From Pseudomonas faucium (GTDB lineage Bacteria > Pseudomonadota > Gammaproteobacteria > Pseudomonadales > Pseudomonadaceae): a DNA stretch of 64,000 nt. Positions 1-7,960 of this stretch are shown one piece after another (the stretch's first letter is position 1; each line of letters begins with the position of its first letter). The stretch spans positions 1 to 64,000 of the forward strand of contig NZ_BQIP01000023.1 in assembly GCF_021602585.1 (NCBI RefSeq), read 5' to 3'. The translations under genes and the position numbers were made by a program. The notes below the pieces were generated by a model, which was not told where the DNA came from, made no database searches, and was given only the letters and a program-made list of their open reading frames with translations.

Positions 1-49
1 TCACCGTGCTGCAGGGCGATGGCATTGCGCCATCCTGGGGCGAACGGTA
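1..49 (+). pseudogene. inverted hutD-like fragment, cut by window edge
   Basis: Bases 1-25 are identical, in reverse complement, to bases 560-584 inside hutD. The match then picks up one extra T and five more matching bases before it diverges. Read on the plus strand in hutD's frame it gives TVLQGDG, then a different tail (IAPSWGER) and a TAA at 47-49. It could be the end of a truncated, frameshifted second copy of hutD, or the 3' end of another gene recombined with it. Nothing to the left can be seen, so this is a weak call. Confidence 0.4.
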
Positions 50-71
50 ACAGGCTGCTCCGTTTGGGAGC

Positions 72-88
72 GTTACCGGGTAACTTTT
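72..88 (+). terminator. hairpin plus T run after the left-edge frame
   Basis: GTTACC-G-GGTAAC (72-84) is followed by TTTT. An overlapping larger hairpin pairs GGTAAC (46-51) with GTTACC (72-77) around a GCTCC/GGAGC inner stem. It would end plus-strand transcription coming from the fragment at 1-49, which suggests a transcribed gene once lay there. Confidence 0.4.
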
Positions 89-102
89 GTGGGGGTTGTA
101 CG

Positions 103-190
103 GGCCCTATCGCCGGCAAGCCGGCTCCCACACCGCCTCCAGGGTTGCCGAGAAACCTTGTGGGAGCCGGCTTGCCGGCGATGGGGCCAG
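103..190. repeat. REP pair, inverted
   Basis: Two facing copies of the P. putida-type REP (core CGCCGGCAAGCCGGCTCCCA and its complement) lie 27 bases apart just past the 3' end of hutD. The pair can form a long stem-loop. This same core recurs at eleven intergenic loci in the window. Confidence 0.9.
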
Positions 191-198
191 TGCTAGCA

Positions 199-771
199 CT
201 ACGAGAGTTGGATCAGCTCGATCACGCAGCAGCGCCCCAGCACATCCACTTCCAGCAACCGCTGGTTGCCGCTCTGCTGCAAGCAGTCATACAAACCCAG
301 CGAACGCGCCTGGCCATCGATGCTCACCTGCAGCTCGGCCTGGGCACTGAACACCAGCACCGTATCGGCCGCACTGAACAGCCGGCTGCCACCGTTGAAC
401 CACTGCAAGCGCGCCCGGTAACGCCCAGGCGCATAGATCAGGTTGAAATCGCGAATCGGCCCACCCAGCAAGGTGCAGCTCACCTGGCTCTCGCCACTGA
501 AGGCATAGGCATCGAACGGCAACAGCGGCCGGGCGTGCTCGCCGTCCACGGTCAGGCGCATGCCATCGCCCTGCAGCACGGTGATGATGCGCTGGTAACC
601 GGCAAAACTGGAAAAGCCACCGGACGCCTCGATATCGGCGATCGACAGGCGCCAGCCGAAGCCGTCCAGGCCATCGCCGGCATCGCGGGTGATCTCCTCG
701 GTAAAGCCCCCGCCGTTCTTCCACGGCATGCGCGGGTAATCTTGGGCACGCACTAACTGCAACTGGCTCAT
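199..771 (-). CDS. hutD: HutD/Ves family cupin protein
   Basis: A 190-residue HutD-family (cupin fold) protein encoded within Pseudomonas hut operons. HutD is thought to act as a governor that limits hut expression, probably by binding a pathway intermediate such as formylglutamate (family knowledge). The N-terminal pattern PWKNGGGFTEEI and the later ITVLQGDG segment are characteristic. The start chosen (MSQLQL) makes the ATG overlap the hutC TGA by four bases (768-771), so the two genes are probably translationally coupled. A longer open frame reaches back into hutC but lacks family similarity there. A 25-base piece of this gene recurs inverted at the left edge of the window. Confidence 0.93.
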   Translation of the reverse strand: MSQLQLVRAQDYPRMPWKNGGGFTEEITRDAGDGLDGFGWRLSIADIEASGGFSSFAGYQRIITVLQGDGMRLTVDGEHARPLLPFDAYAFSGESQVSCTLLGGPIRDFNLIYAPGRYRARLQWFNGGSRLFSAADTVLVFSAQAELQVSIDGQARSLGLYDCLQQSGNQRLLEVDVLGRCCVIELIQLS

Positions 772-1514
772 TTGCTGAAACGTCCTTCCAGGCGATGACG
801 GGAACCGGGGTGGATCAGCCGCGCCGCGGTCACCGGCTGGCGGCCCGACCAGGTGCGCCGGCGGATCAGCAGGCAAGGCTCGCCGCGTTCGATCTGCAGC
901 AGCTTGCACTCGTCGGGCTCGGCGAGAATCGCCTCGACCACGTGCTCGCCTTCGGTCAGCGGCGCCACCTGGGACAGGTAGGCGTATGGCGTTTGCCGGG
1001 TGAAGTCCTGCTTGAGGTAGTCCGGGGCGATCAGCGCGTTGACGAAGCGGTCTTCGATCTGCACCGGCACGCCGTTCTCGAAGTGCACGATCAGCGAATG
1101 GAACACCCGCTGGCCTTCGCGCATGTCCAGCGCCAGGGCGCGCTCGGAGCCGGCCGCTTCCTCGGCCAGGACGATGACCTGGCAGCTATGCTGGTGGCCG
1201 CGCGCGGCAATCTCGTCGGCGATGTTGTTGACCTCGAACAGCGCGGAGCGGGTCTTGGGCTCGGCAACGAAGGTACCCACGCCCTGCATGCGCACCAGCA
1301 GCCCTTCGGCGGTGAGCTCGCGCAGGGCGCGGTTGATGGTCATGCGGCTGAAGCCCAGCTGGCTGACCAGCTCGCTCTCGGACGGCACCCGGTGGTGCGG
1401 CGGCCAGCTGCCGTTTTCGATCTGCTGGACGATCATCTGCTTGACCCGGGCATACAGCGGCGCCGGGCCCTCGCCCATCTGGGCTACCAGCGCGGAGACA
1501 GGAGGTGTCGGCAC
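768..1514 (-). CDS. hutC: histidine utilization repressor HutC (GntR family)
   Basis: A 248-residue GntR/HutC-type repressor with an N-terminal winged helix (LYARVKQMI to GVGTFVAEP, about residues 16-85) and a C-terminal UTRA effector domain that senses urocanate in this family. I chose the GTG at 1514 (VPTPPVSAL), which matches the usual family N-terminus and has a GGATC-type ribosome site upstream. An in-frame ATG at 1622 would add 36 residues that overlap the operator and the hutF start, so it is unlikely. The gene heads a hutC-hutD operon divergent from hutF. Autoregulation is likely, because the palindrome at 1581-1596 lies in the shared promoter region. Confidence 0.95.
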   Translation of the reverse strand: MPTPPVSALVAQMGEGPAPLYARVKQMIVQQIENGSWPPHHRVPSESELVSQLGFSRMTINRALRELTAEGLLVRMQGVGTFVAEPKTRSALFEVNNIADEIAARGHQHSCQVIVLAEEAAGSERALALDMREGQRVFHSLIVHFENGVPVQIEDRFVNALIAPDYLKQDFTRQTPYAYLSQVAPLTEGEHVVEAILAEPDECKLLQIERGEPCLLIRRRTWSGRQPVTAARLIHPGSRHRLEGRFSK

Positions 1515-1580
1515 GGCGTTTGATCCTTGTGCGAAGTGATTGAAGGTAGCTTGCCGGAGTTTACCCGGCAGGCAAACGGC

Positions 1581-1596
1581 TGTATATGTATATACA
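1581..1596. promoter_or_regulatory. HutC operator between hutC and hutF
   Basis: TGTATAT-GT-ATATACA is a perfect inverted repeat with seven-base arms. It fits the known HutC recognition core TGTATA/TATACA. It sits 26 bases before the hutF ATG and 67 bases before the hutC start, so one site can control both directions. Confidence 0.85.
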
Positions 1597-1621
1597 AGTT
1601 GAACAATAACAGGATAGCGCA

Positions 1622-2986
1622 ATGCCCGCCTACTTTGCCGAACGTGCCCTGCTGCCCAGCGGTTGGGCCAATAATGTCCGTTTAGAAGTCACCACCGATG
1701 GCCTGCTGGCCGCCATTGCAGCCGATGCCAGCGCCGAGGGCGCCGAGGGGCTGAACGGGCCTTTGCTGCCCGGCATGCCCAACCTGCATTCGCATGCCTT
1801 CCAGCGGGCCATGGCGGGCCTGGCGGAAGTGGCGGGCAACCCCAACGACAGCTTCTGGACCTGGCGCGAGCTGATGTATCGGCTGGTCGGCAAGGTCACC
1901 CCGGAGCAATTGGAGGTCATCGCCCGCCAGCTCTACATCGAGATGCTCAAGACCGGCTACACCTCGGTGGCCGAGTTCCACTACGTGCACCATGACCAGG
2001 CGGGCAAGGCCTACGCCGACCCGGCCGAGCTGTCGCGCCGCATCAGCGCGGCCGCCGCCAGCTGCGGCATCGGCCTGACCCTGCTACCGGTGCTGTACAG
2101 CCACGCCGGCTTTGGCGGCCAGGCGCCCAACGACGGGCAGCGGCGCTTCATCAACTCCACCGAGCAATACCTGAACCTGCAAGCGCAGCTGGCCCCACTG
2201 CTGGCCGCGCAACCGGCGCAGCAGCTGGGCCTGTGCTTCCATTCGCTGCGCGCGGTAACCCCGGGGCAGATTGCCGAGGTGCTCGGCGCGAGCGACCGAC
2301 AATGCCCGGTCCACATCCACATCGCCGAGCAGCAGAAGGAAGTCGACGACTGCCTGGCCTGGAGCGGCCAGCGCCCGTTGCAGTGGCTGTACGACCACGT
2401 CGATGTGGATGCGCGCTGGTGCCTGGTGCATGCCACCCATGCCGACCCGCAGGAGGTGACGGCGATGGCCCGCAGCGGCGCGGTGGCGGGCCTGTGCCTG
2501 ACCACCGAGGCCAACCTGGGCGACGGTATTTTCCCGGCCGTGGACTACCTGGCCCAGGGCGGGCGCATGGGCATTGGCTCGGACAGCCATGTGTCACTGA
2601 GCGTGGTCGAGGAACTGCGCTGGCTGGAGTATGGCCAACGCCTGCGCGACCAGCGCCGCAACCGGCTCTACCGCGAAGACCAGCCGATGGTCGGGCGCAC
2701 GTTGTATGACGCGGCCCTGAGCGGCGGCGCCCAGGCGCTGGGGCAGCCGCTGGGCGAATTGGCGGTGGGCAAGCGTGCCGACTGGCTGGTGCTGGATGGG
2801 CAGGACCCGTACATCGCCATGGCCGAGGGCGATGCGATTCTCAACCGCTGGCTGTTCGCCGGTGGCGATCGCCAGGTGCGCGATGTGATGGTGAACGGGC
2901 AGTGGGTGGTGCGCCAGGGGCGCCACGCGCAGGAAGCGGACAGTGCGCGGGCGTTTGTGGAAGTACTGCGCCAATTGCTGGGTTAA
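1622..2986 (+). CDS. hutF: formimidoylglutamate deiminase HutF
   Basis: A 454-residue amidohydrolase that converts N-formimino-L-glutamate to N-formyl-L-glutamate and ammonia, the branch of histidine breakdown used by Pseudomonas. The metal-binding pattern NLHSHAF lies at residues 54-60 (H56, H58). The histidine in VHIHIAEQ and the GSDSHVSLS segment supply further active-site residues. Length is normal. It starts just after the HutC operator, so it should be induced by urocanate. The rest of the hut pathway (hutU, hutH, hutI, hutG) is not in the window and presumably lies to the left. Confidence 0.96.
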   Translation: MPAYFAERALLPSGWANNVRLEVTTDGLLAAIAADASAEGAEGLNGPLLPGMPNLHSHAFQRAMAGLAEVAGNPNDSFWTWRELMYRLVGKVTPEQLEVIARQLYIEMLKTGYTSVAEFHYVHHDQAGKAYADPAELSRRISAAAASCGIGLTLLPVLYSHAGFGGQAPNDGQRRFINSTEQYLNLQAQLAPLLAAQPAQQLGLCFHSLRAVTPGQIAEVLGASDRQCPVHIHIAEQQKEVDDCLAWSGQRPLQWLYDHVDVDARWCLVHATHADPQEVTAMARSGAVAGLCLTTEANLGDGIFPAVDYLAQGGRMGIGSDSHVSLSVVEELRWLEYGQRLRDQRRNRLYREDQPMVGRTLYDAALSGGAQALGQPLGELAVGKRADWLVLDGQDPYIAMAEGDAILNRWLFAGGDRQVRDVMVNGQWVVRQGRHAQEADSARAFVEVLRQLLG

Positions 2987-2993
2987 CGAACAG

Positions 2994-3028
2994 GCCTATC
3001 GCCGGCTTGCCGGCGATGGGGCCAGTAC
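2994..3028. repeat. fused REP remnant
   Basis: GCCTATCGCCGG runs straight into CTTGCCGGCGATGGGGCC. These are the outer ends of two facing REPs with the middle missing, as expected from deletion of a REP pair. It sits between the convergent genes hutF and the lipocalin gene. Confidence 0.8.
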
Positions 3029-3036
3029 TGGCAACC

Positions 3037-3609
3037 TCAGTGCATCTGCACGATCTGCTTGTCCGGCGTGCGCCAGATCAGCCGGCTGGTGTCATACCCC
3101 TGCTGCCGCGCCTTGGACAACAGGCTCTCGCGCTCCCAGGCCGGCAAGGTCGGCGTGCGCGAAAGAATCCACAGGTACTTGCGATCCGGGCTGCCGACGA
3201 TGGCGGTGCGGTAGCGATCGTCCACGTACAGGATCCAGTACTCGCCCTTGGTCAGCCCCGGCACGAGGCGGGTGAACCAGTTGTCGAACTCGACCCACAG
3301 CCTGTCGGTATGCCCCGGCTCCTGGATGTTGGCGTGGCCCTCGGCGCGCAGCCACTCGTCACCCATCGTGCGGCAACGGTTGAGCACGCCATACGAGCCA
3401 TCGGGCTTGAGGTTGTAATGCGCCTCGGACTGGGCGCACTCACTCTGGTACGGCATCGGCAGGCGCGCCAGCTCATACCATTTGCCCTGGTAGCGCTTGA
3501 GGTCGACATTGCCCGCGGTCTTGGGAACCAGCGGGTCGTTGGCCGAGGTGGCGCAGCCACCGAGCAGCATCACCAGGCACAACCCCAGCAGCAGGTGCAC
3601 ACGGGTCAT
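3037..3609 (-). CDS. blc: lipocalin family outer-membrane lipoprotein (Blc-like)
   Basis: A 190-residue lipocalin with a lipoprotein signal (MLLGGC, Cys near residue 19). The lipocalin hallmarks are YQGKWYELARLP in the first strand and later YWILYVDDRY and YLWILSR. Blc proteins are anchored in the outer membrane and bind lysophospholipids or fatty acids, and are often linked to envelope stress. The ATG chosen (MTRVHLL) overlaps the TGA of the upstream small lipoprotein gene by four bases (3606-3609), so they form a coupled pair. A 5' extension of the open frame lacks any signal peptide and overlaps that gene. Confidence 0.9.
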   Translation of the reverse strand: MTRVHLLLGLCLVMLLGGCATSANDPLVPKTAGNVDLKRYQGKWYELARLPMPYQSECAQSEAHYNLKPDGSYGVLNRCRTMGDEWLRAEGHANIQEPGHTDRLWVEFDNWFTRLVPGLTKGEYWILYVDDRYRTAIVGSPDRKYLWILSRTPTLPAWERESLLSKARQQGYDTSRLIWRTPDKQIVQMH

Positions 3610-3860
3610 TTGAGGCCCTGCCCGGAATACATCAGTACCTTGTCCGCGGCGTACTGCACGCTGATGAAGCTCTTCTCGTCCCCCCAGGTGCAGCTGCTCA
3701 TGCCCAGGGCGCCGGAGCACTCGGTGGGCGTGCCGAGCAGTTGCTCGACCTCGGCCTTGTTCATACCGGCCTTGAGCTTGGAATAGTTTTCCTGATTGAT
3801 CTTGCTGCACGCAGTCAGGACGACGCACAAGGACAACAGGGCGAGGGAACGCAACGACAT
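3606..3860 (-). CDS. small DUF3862/SmpA-like lipoprotein
   Basis: An 84-residue lipoprotein. The signal peptide (SLALLSLCVVLTAC) places the lipidated Cys near residue 19. The mature part carries the short alpha/beta pattern KLKAGMNKAEVEQLLGTP seen in SmpA/OmlA/BamE-like and DUF3862 proteins. Two later cysteines (TECSG, SSCTW) could form a disulfide. It is encoded directly before blc with overlapping stop and start codons. Its exact role is unknown. Family relatives act in outer-membrane assembly or as small periplasmic accessory proteins, but BamE itself lies elsewhere in Pseudomonas genomes. Confidence 0.85.
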   Translation of the reverse strand: MSLRSLALLSLCVVLTACSKINQENYSKLKAGMNKAEVEQLLGTPTECSGALGMSSCTWGDEKSFISVQYAADKVLMYSGQGLK

Positions 3861-4084
3861 GAAGGAACACTCCTGAAAGGTGGAAACAGGCGAGTGGCCT
3901 GCAGTGACCTTCGACGGGAAAATCCTCCCCTGGTTCCCTGCCACCCCCCCTTTCGTTCTACGCCGTTGGTCGGCTGGACCTGCGCAAACGATTAATGTTT
4001 CCGCCGCCGCGGACGACACAGCAAGCGGCTGTGGCGAATTGCCGCAGCCTCCCCTCCGACGTGCCTTGTGCAGACCGCAAAAAA

Positions 4085-5977
4085 ATGACCAAGAACCTGA
4101 AGTTCAGCCACAAGATCCTGCTGGCCGCCGCCCTCGTGGTGGCCGTTGCCTTCACCTGTTTCGTGCTGTTCAACGACTACCGCCAGCGCCAGTCGCTGCG
4201 CAGCGATACGCAAAACACCTTGCAGGAGTTGGGCGGCCTCACCGCGGGCACCATCCGCAACTGGCTCGACAGCCGCATCCAGCTGCTCGACTCGCTGGCC
4301 CAGCAAATTGCCATCGATGGCCCCGGCAAGGCCAGCCTCGACCGCAGCCTGGCGCTGCCGGTGTATGGCAGCAATTTCCAGCTCACCTATTTCGGCGGCC
4401 AGGACGGCAGCATGCAATCGGTACCGCTGGGCAACCGCGCCGCCGACTACGACCCGCGGGTTCGCGGCTGGTACAAGGCCGCCAGCGCCGGCACCCGCAC
4501 CATCGTCACCGAGCCGTACATTTCGGCGTCTGCCGGCAAGCTGGTGATCACCCTGGCCACGCCGGTCCAGCAAGCGGGCCGCCTGCTGGGCGTCAGTGGT
4601 GCCGACACCGACCTGCAGACCATCAGCAACCTGATCAACACGCTGAACTTCGAGGGCCATGGCCACGCCTTCATCGTCAACGGCGAGGGCAAGATCCTGA
4701 TCCACCCCAAGGCCGAGCTTGCGCTCAAGAGCCTGGCCGACGTGTACCCGCTCGACACCCCGCGCATCGGCAGCGGCCTGAAGGAAGTCGAGCTCGATGG
4801 CCGCAAGCAGTTCATCAACTTCACCCACGTCGACGGCGTGCCCTCGGCGGACTGGTACGTGGCCCTGGTGGTCGACCAGGACGCCGCCTTTGCCATGCTC
4901 GGCGAACTGCGCACCTCGGCGATCGTCGCCACGCTGATTGCCGTGGTGGTGATCATCGCCCTGCTCGGCCTGCTGATTCGCGTGCTGATGGAGCCGCTGC
5001 ACCTGATGGGCCGCGCCATGCACGACATCGCCGAGGGTGAAGGCGACCTGACCCGGCGCCTGAGCATCCACGCCCAGGATGAATTCGGCAGCCTGGGGCA
5101 ATCGTTCAACCGCTTCGTCGAGCGCATCCACGAGTCGATTCGCGAAGTGGCCTCGGCCACCGGCCAGGTCAACGCGGTGGCCAGCCAGGTGGTGAGCGCC
5201 TCGAACGCCTCGATCCACAACGCCGACCAGCAGTCGAGCCGCACCAGCAGCGTGGCCGCGGCCATCAACCAGCTGGGCGCCGCCGCCCAGGAAATCGCCC
5301 AGAACGCCGCCTTGGCCTCGCAGCACTCCAGCGAGGCCCGGGGCCTGGCGCAGGATGGCCAGCAGGTGGTGGGGCGCACCATCGAGGTGATGAACCAGCT
5401 CTCGGCGCGCATCAGCGACTCCTGCGGCAACATCGAAACGCTGAATGCGCACACGGCGAACATCGGCCAGATTCTCGATGTGATCAGCGGCATCTCGCAG
5501 CAGACCAACCTGCTGGCGCTCAATGCCGCGATCGAGGCGGCGCGGGCCGGCGAGGCAGGCCGCGGGTTTGCCGTGGTGGCCGACGAGGTACGTAACCTGG
5601 CCCACCGCACCCAGGAATCAGCGCAGCAGGTGCAGCGCCTGATCGAGGAATTGCAGGCCGGTGCGCAGGTGGCGGTCAGCACCATGAACCAGAGCCGCGA
5701 GCACAGCGACCATAGCGTGGGCATTGCCAACCAGGCGGGTGAGCGCCTGGGCAGCGTGACCCAGCGCATTGGCGAAATCGATGGTATGAACCAGTCGGTG
5801 GCCACGGCGACCGAGGAACAGACGGCCGTGGTCGAGTCGATCAATGTCGACATCACCGAGATCAATACGCTGAATCAGGAAGGGGTGCAGAACTTGCAGA
5901 GCACGTTGCGTGCCTGCACCGACCTTGAGCATCAGGTCGATCGGTTGCAGCAGTTGGTGGGGAGTTTCAGGATCTGA
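4085..5977 (+). CDS. methyl-accepting chemotaxis protein, dCache_1 amino-acid type
   Basis: A 630-residue chemoreceptor. It has a first membrane helix (about 11-29), a periplasmic double-Cache domain (about 35-275), a second helix (about 278-300), HAMP (about 300-352), and a cytoplasmic signalling domain with the conserved hairpin tip around [19 protein letters not shown]. The ligand domain has Y122, R127, W129, Y130, Y145 and D174, which line up with the amino-acid-binding set of PctA-type receptors. An amino-acid ligand is therefore likely (inference). The ATG at 4085 follows an A-rich stretch. Upstream in-frame codons add 30 residues without a helix and are unlikely. There is no CheR-binding pentapeptide at the C-terminus. 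Confidence 0.93.
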   Translation: MTKNLKFSHKILLAAALVVAVAFTCFVLFNDYRQRQSLRSDTQNTLQELGGLTAGTIRNWLDSRIQLLDSLAQQIAIDGPGKASLDRSLALPVYGSNFQLTYFGGQDGSMQSVPLGNRAADYDPRVRGWYKAASAGTRTIVTEPYISASAGKLVITLATPVQQAGRLLGVSGADTDLQTISNLINTLNFEGHGHAFIVNGEGKILIHPKAELALKSLADVYPLDTPRIGSGLKEVELDGRKQFINFTHVDGVPSADWYVALVVDQDAAFAMLGELRTSAIVATLIAVVVIIALLGLLIRVLMEPLHLMGRAMHDIAEGEGDLTRRLSIHAQDEFGSLGQSFNRFVERIHESIREVASATGQVNAVASQVVSASNASIHNADQQSSRTSSVAAAINQLGAAAQEIAQNAALASQHSSEARGLAQDGQQVVGRTIEVMNQLSARISDSCGNIETLNAHTANIGQILDVISGISQQTNLLALNAAIEAARAGEAGRGFAVVADEVRNLAHRTQESAQQVQRLIEELQAGAQVAVSTMNQSREHSDHSVGIANQAGERLGSVTQRIGEIDGMNQSVATATEEQTAVVESINVDITEINTLNQEGVQNLQSTLRACTDLEHQVDRLQQLVGSFRI

Positions 5978-5985
5978 GATGGACG

Positions 5986-6089
5986 GGGCCGCTTTGCGGC
6001 CCTTTCGCGACACAAGGCCGCTCCTACAGGGGATCGCATGTTCCTGTAGGAGCGGCCTTGTGTCGCGAAAGGCCTGCGCAGCAGGCCCA
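5986..6089. repeat. second REP-like family, 30-base perfect inverted repeat
   Basis: Arms at 6001-6030 and 6043-6072 are exact reverse complements (cctttcgcgacacaaggccg and on) around a 12-base loop. Flanking GGGGCCGC/GCGGCCC and GGCCTGC/GCAGGCC steps add more stem. It lies between the convergent chemoreceptor and DUF924 genes, and the same family recurs at 55302-55406. It could act as a bidirectional terminator or mRNA-end stabiliser. Confidence 0.88.
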
Positions 6090-6094
6090 TCACC

Positions 6095-6691
6095 TCAGAA
6101 CCTGGACCCAGGCTCCAGCAAAAAGTCCATCTCTTCACTGGTGCTGGGCCTGCCCAGCATCAGGTTGCGATGGGGGAAGCGCCCGAACCGGGCAATCACC
6201 CGCTGATGCTGCTCGGCATAGTCGAGGAAGCCTTCGAACAACCGGCGGCTCGCCTCCGGCTGCTCATCGAGCAGGATCCGGTAGCGCTCGACACTCAGGT
6301 TCTGCCAGTCCAGCACCTCGGCATGCTCCAGCACCAGCAGCACGAACACCCGCTGGATCGGCAGCAGCTGGTAATCCCAGCCCTTCTGCAAACCCTGCAT
6401 CGCCACCACCTGCGCACGCCGGTCGCCTTCGAAGGCGCGCGGCGTGTCGCGGTAGAGCATGCGCGGCAGCTGGTCCAGCAGGATCAGCAGGCCGAGCCAG
6501 CCCTGCGGGCTCTGCTGCCACTCGTCGAGCCCACCCGCCAGGGCATGCTCGACCAGATCGCCAAACAGCGCCTGGGCGTCGGCATCGTGATGCTTGCCGA
6601 ACCACAGCGTGCTCTTCTCGTCAGCCACGGCCTGGGCACTGTTGCCCCAACCGAACCACCATTCCAGCAACGGCTGCCAAGGTGCGAGCAT
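6095..6691 (-). CDS. DUF924 family protein
   Basis: A 198-residue protein of the DUF924 family (all-helical, TPR-like). Family marks include WWFGWG near the start, LLILLDQLPRMLYRD in the middle, and RFGRFPHRN near the end. No biochemical role is established for the family. It lies three bases after the fbp stop codon on the same strand, so the two are almost certainly cotranscribed. Linkage to a gluconeogenic enzyme does not by itself define its function. Length is normal for the family. Confidence 0.9.
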   Translation of the reverse strand: MLAPWQPLLEWWFGWGNSAQAVADEKSTLWFGKHHDADAQALFGDLVEHALAGGLDEWQQSPQGWLGLLILLDQLPRMLYRDTPRAFEGDRRAQVVAMQGLQKGWDYQLLPIQRVFVLLVLEHAEVLDWQNLSVERYRILLDEQPEASRRLFEGFLDYAEQHQRVIARFGRFPHRNLMLGRPSTSEEMDFLLEPGSRF

Positions 6692-6694
6692 GGG

Positions 6695-7705
6695 TTACTC
6701 CTTGTGGTAGGCGGTCACACGCTCGACCTCTTCCTTCGAGCCGAGGATCACCGACACGCGCTGGTGCAGGCTCTCGGGCTTGATGTCGAGGATGCGATCG
6801 TAACCGTTGGTGGACGCGCCGCCGGCCTGCTCGATGATGAACGACATCGGGTTGGCTTCGTACATCAGGCGCAGTTTGCCCGGCTTGCTCGGCTCGCGGG
6901 CATCGCGCGGGTACATGAACAGGCCGCCACGGGTGAGGATGCGGTGCACGTCGGCCACCATCGAGGCGATCCAACGCATGTTGTAGTTCTTCTTCAGCGG
7001 GCCGGTCTCGCCCGCCAGCAGCTCGCCCACGTAGCGCTGTACCGGGGCTTCCCAGTGACGCTGGTTGGACATGTTGATGGCGAATTCGGCGGTGGTTGCC
7101 GGCACCTGGATGTTCTCGTGGGTCAGCACGAAGCTGCCCAGCTCGCGGTCCAGGGTGAAGCCCTTGACGCCGTTGCCCAGGGTCAGGATCAGCATGGTCT
7201 GCGGGCCGTAGATGGCGTAACCGGCGGCGACCTGCTCGGTACCTGGCTGCAGGAAGGCGTTTTCGTTCAGGGTTTCGTTCTGGCTCAGGTACTCGTTAGG
7301 GCAACGCAGTACCGAGAAGATGGTGCCGACCGAAACGTTGACGTCGATGTTCGACGAGCCGTCCAGCGGGTCGAAGACCAGCAGGTAGGCGCCTTTGGGG
7401 TACTTGCCCGGAATCTGGTAGGCGTTGTCCATTTCCTCGGAGGCCATGCCGGCCAGGTGGCCGCCCCACTCGTTGGCTTCGAGCAGGATGTCGTTGGAAA
7501 TCACGTCGAGCTTCTTCTGCACTTCGCCCTGCACGTTTTCGGTGCCCATGCTGCCCAGTACGCCGCCCAGGGCGCCTTTGGAGACATGGTGGCTGATTTC
7601 CTTGCACGCACGCGCCACCACTTCGATCAGGAAGCGCAGATCGGCAGGGGTATTGTTGCTGCGGGTCTGCTCAATCAGATAGCGACTCAGGGTAACGCGG
7701 GACAT
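6695..7705 (-). CDS. fbp: class I fructose-1,6-bisphosphatase
   Basis: A 336-residue FBPase that hydrolyses fructose-1,6-bisphosphate to fructose-6-phosphate. It is the committed gluconeogenic step and feeds the EDEMP cycle in pseudomonads. The metal-binding segment [20 protein letters not shown] and the sugar-phosphate region around [12 protein letters not shown] and [20 protein letters not shown] are intact. Length is typical. It is the first gene of the fbp-DUF924 pair and is preceded by about 250 bases that carry a degenerate REP pair. No operator is evident. Confidence 0.97.
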   Translation of the reverse strand: MSRVTLSRYLIEQTRSNNTPADLRFLIEVVARACKEISHHVSKGALGGVLGSMGTENVQGEVQKKLDVISNDILLEANEWGGHLAGMASEEMDNAYQIPGKYPKGAYLLVFDPLDGSSNIDVNVSVGTIFSVLRCPNEYLSQNETLNENAFLQPGTEQVAAGYAIYGPQTMLILTLGNGVKGFTLDRELGSFVLTHENIQVPATTAEFAINMSNQRHWEAPVQRYVGELLAGETGPLKKNYNMRWIASMVADVHRILTRGGLFMYPRDAREPSKPGKLRLMYEANPMSFIIEQAGGASTNGYDRILDIKPESLHQRVSVILGSKEEVERVTAYHKE

Positions 7706-7846
7706 GTATGGCTCCGAAAGGATTGGGGGAGAAAAACCCCCGCAGTTTACAGGGAGAGTTGCGAGCTAGCGAGCGATGAGACTCGCCTGGGCTGTCAGAC
7801 GGCACAATAGGTCGGTAGTTCAGCGCTCGCCAGGCCGATGGTCAGG

Positions 7847-7955
7847 TGGGGCTGCTGCGCAGCCCAATCGCTGGCAAGCCAGCTCCCACCTCGACCGCGC
7901 ATGCACACCCCCTGTGGGAGCCGGCTTGCCGGCGATCGGGCCGCTATGCGGCCCC
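7847..7955. repeat. REP pair, one arm degenerate
   Basis: One arm reads AATCGCTGGCAAGCCAGCTCCCACC, a variant with compensatory T and A changes that keep its inner hairpin. The other is the standard TGTGGGAGCCGGCTTGCCGGCGAT. GGGGCTGC and GGCCGC steps flank the pair. It lies between the 3' end of glgP and the start of fbp. Confidence 0.85.
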
Positions 7956-7960
7956 ATGCC

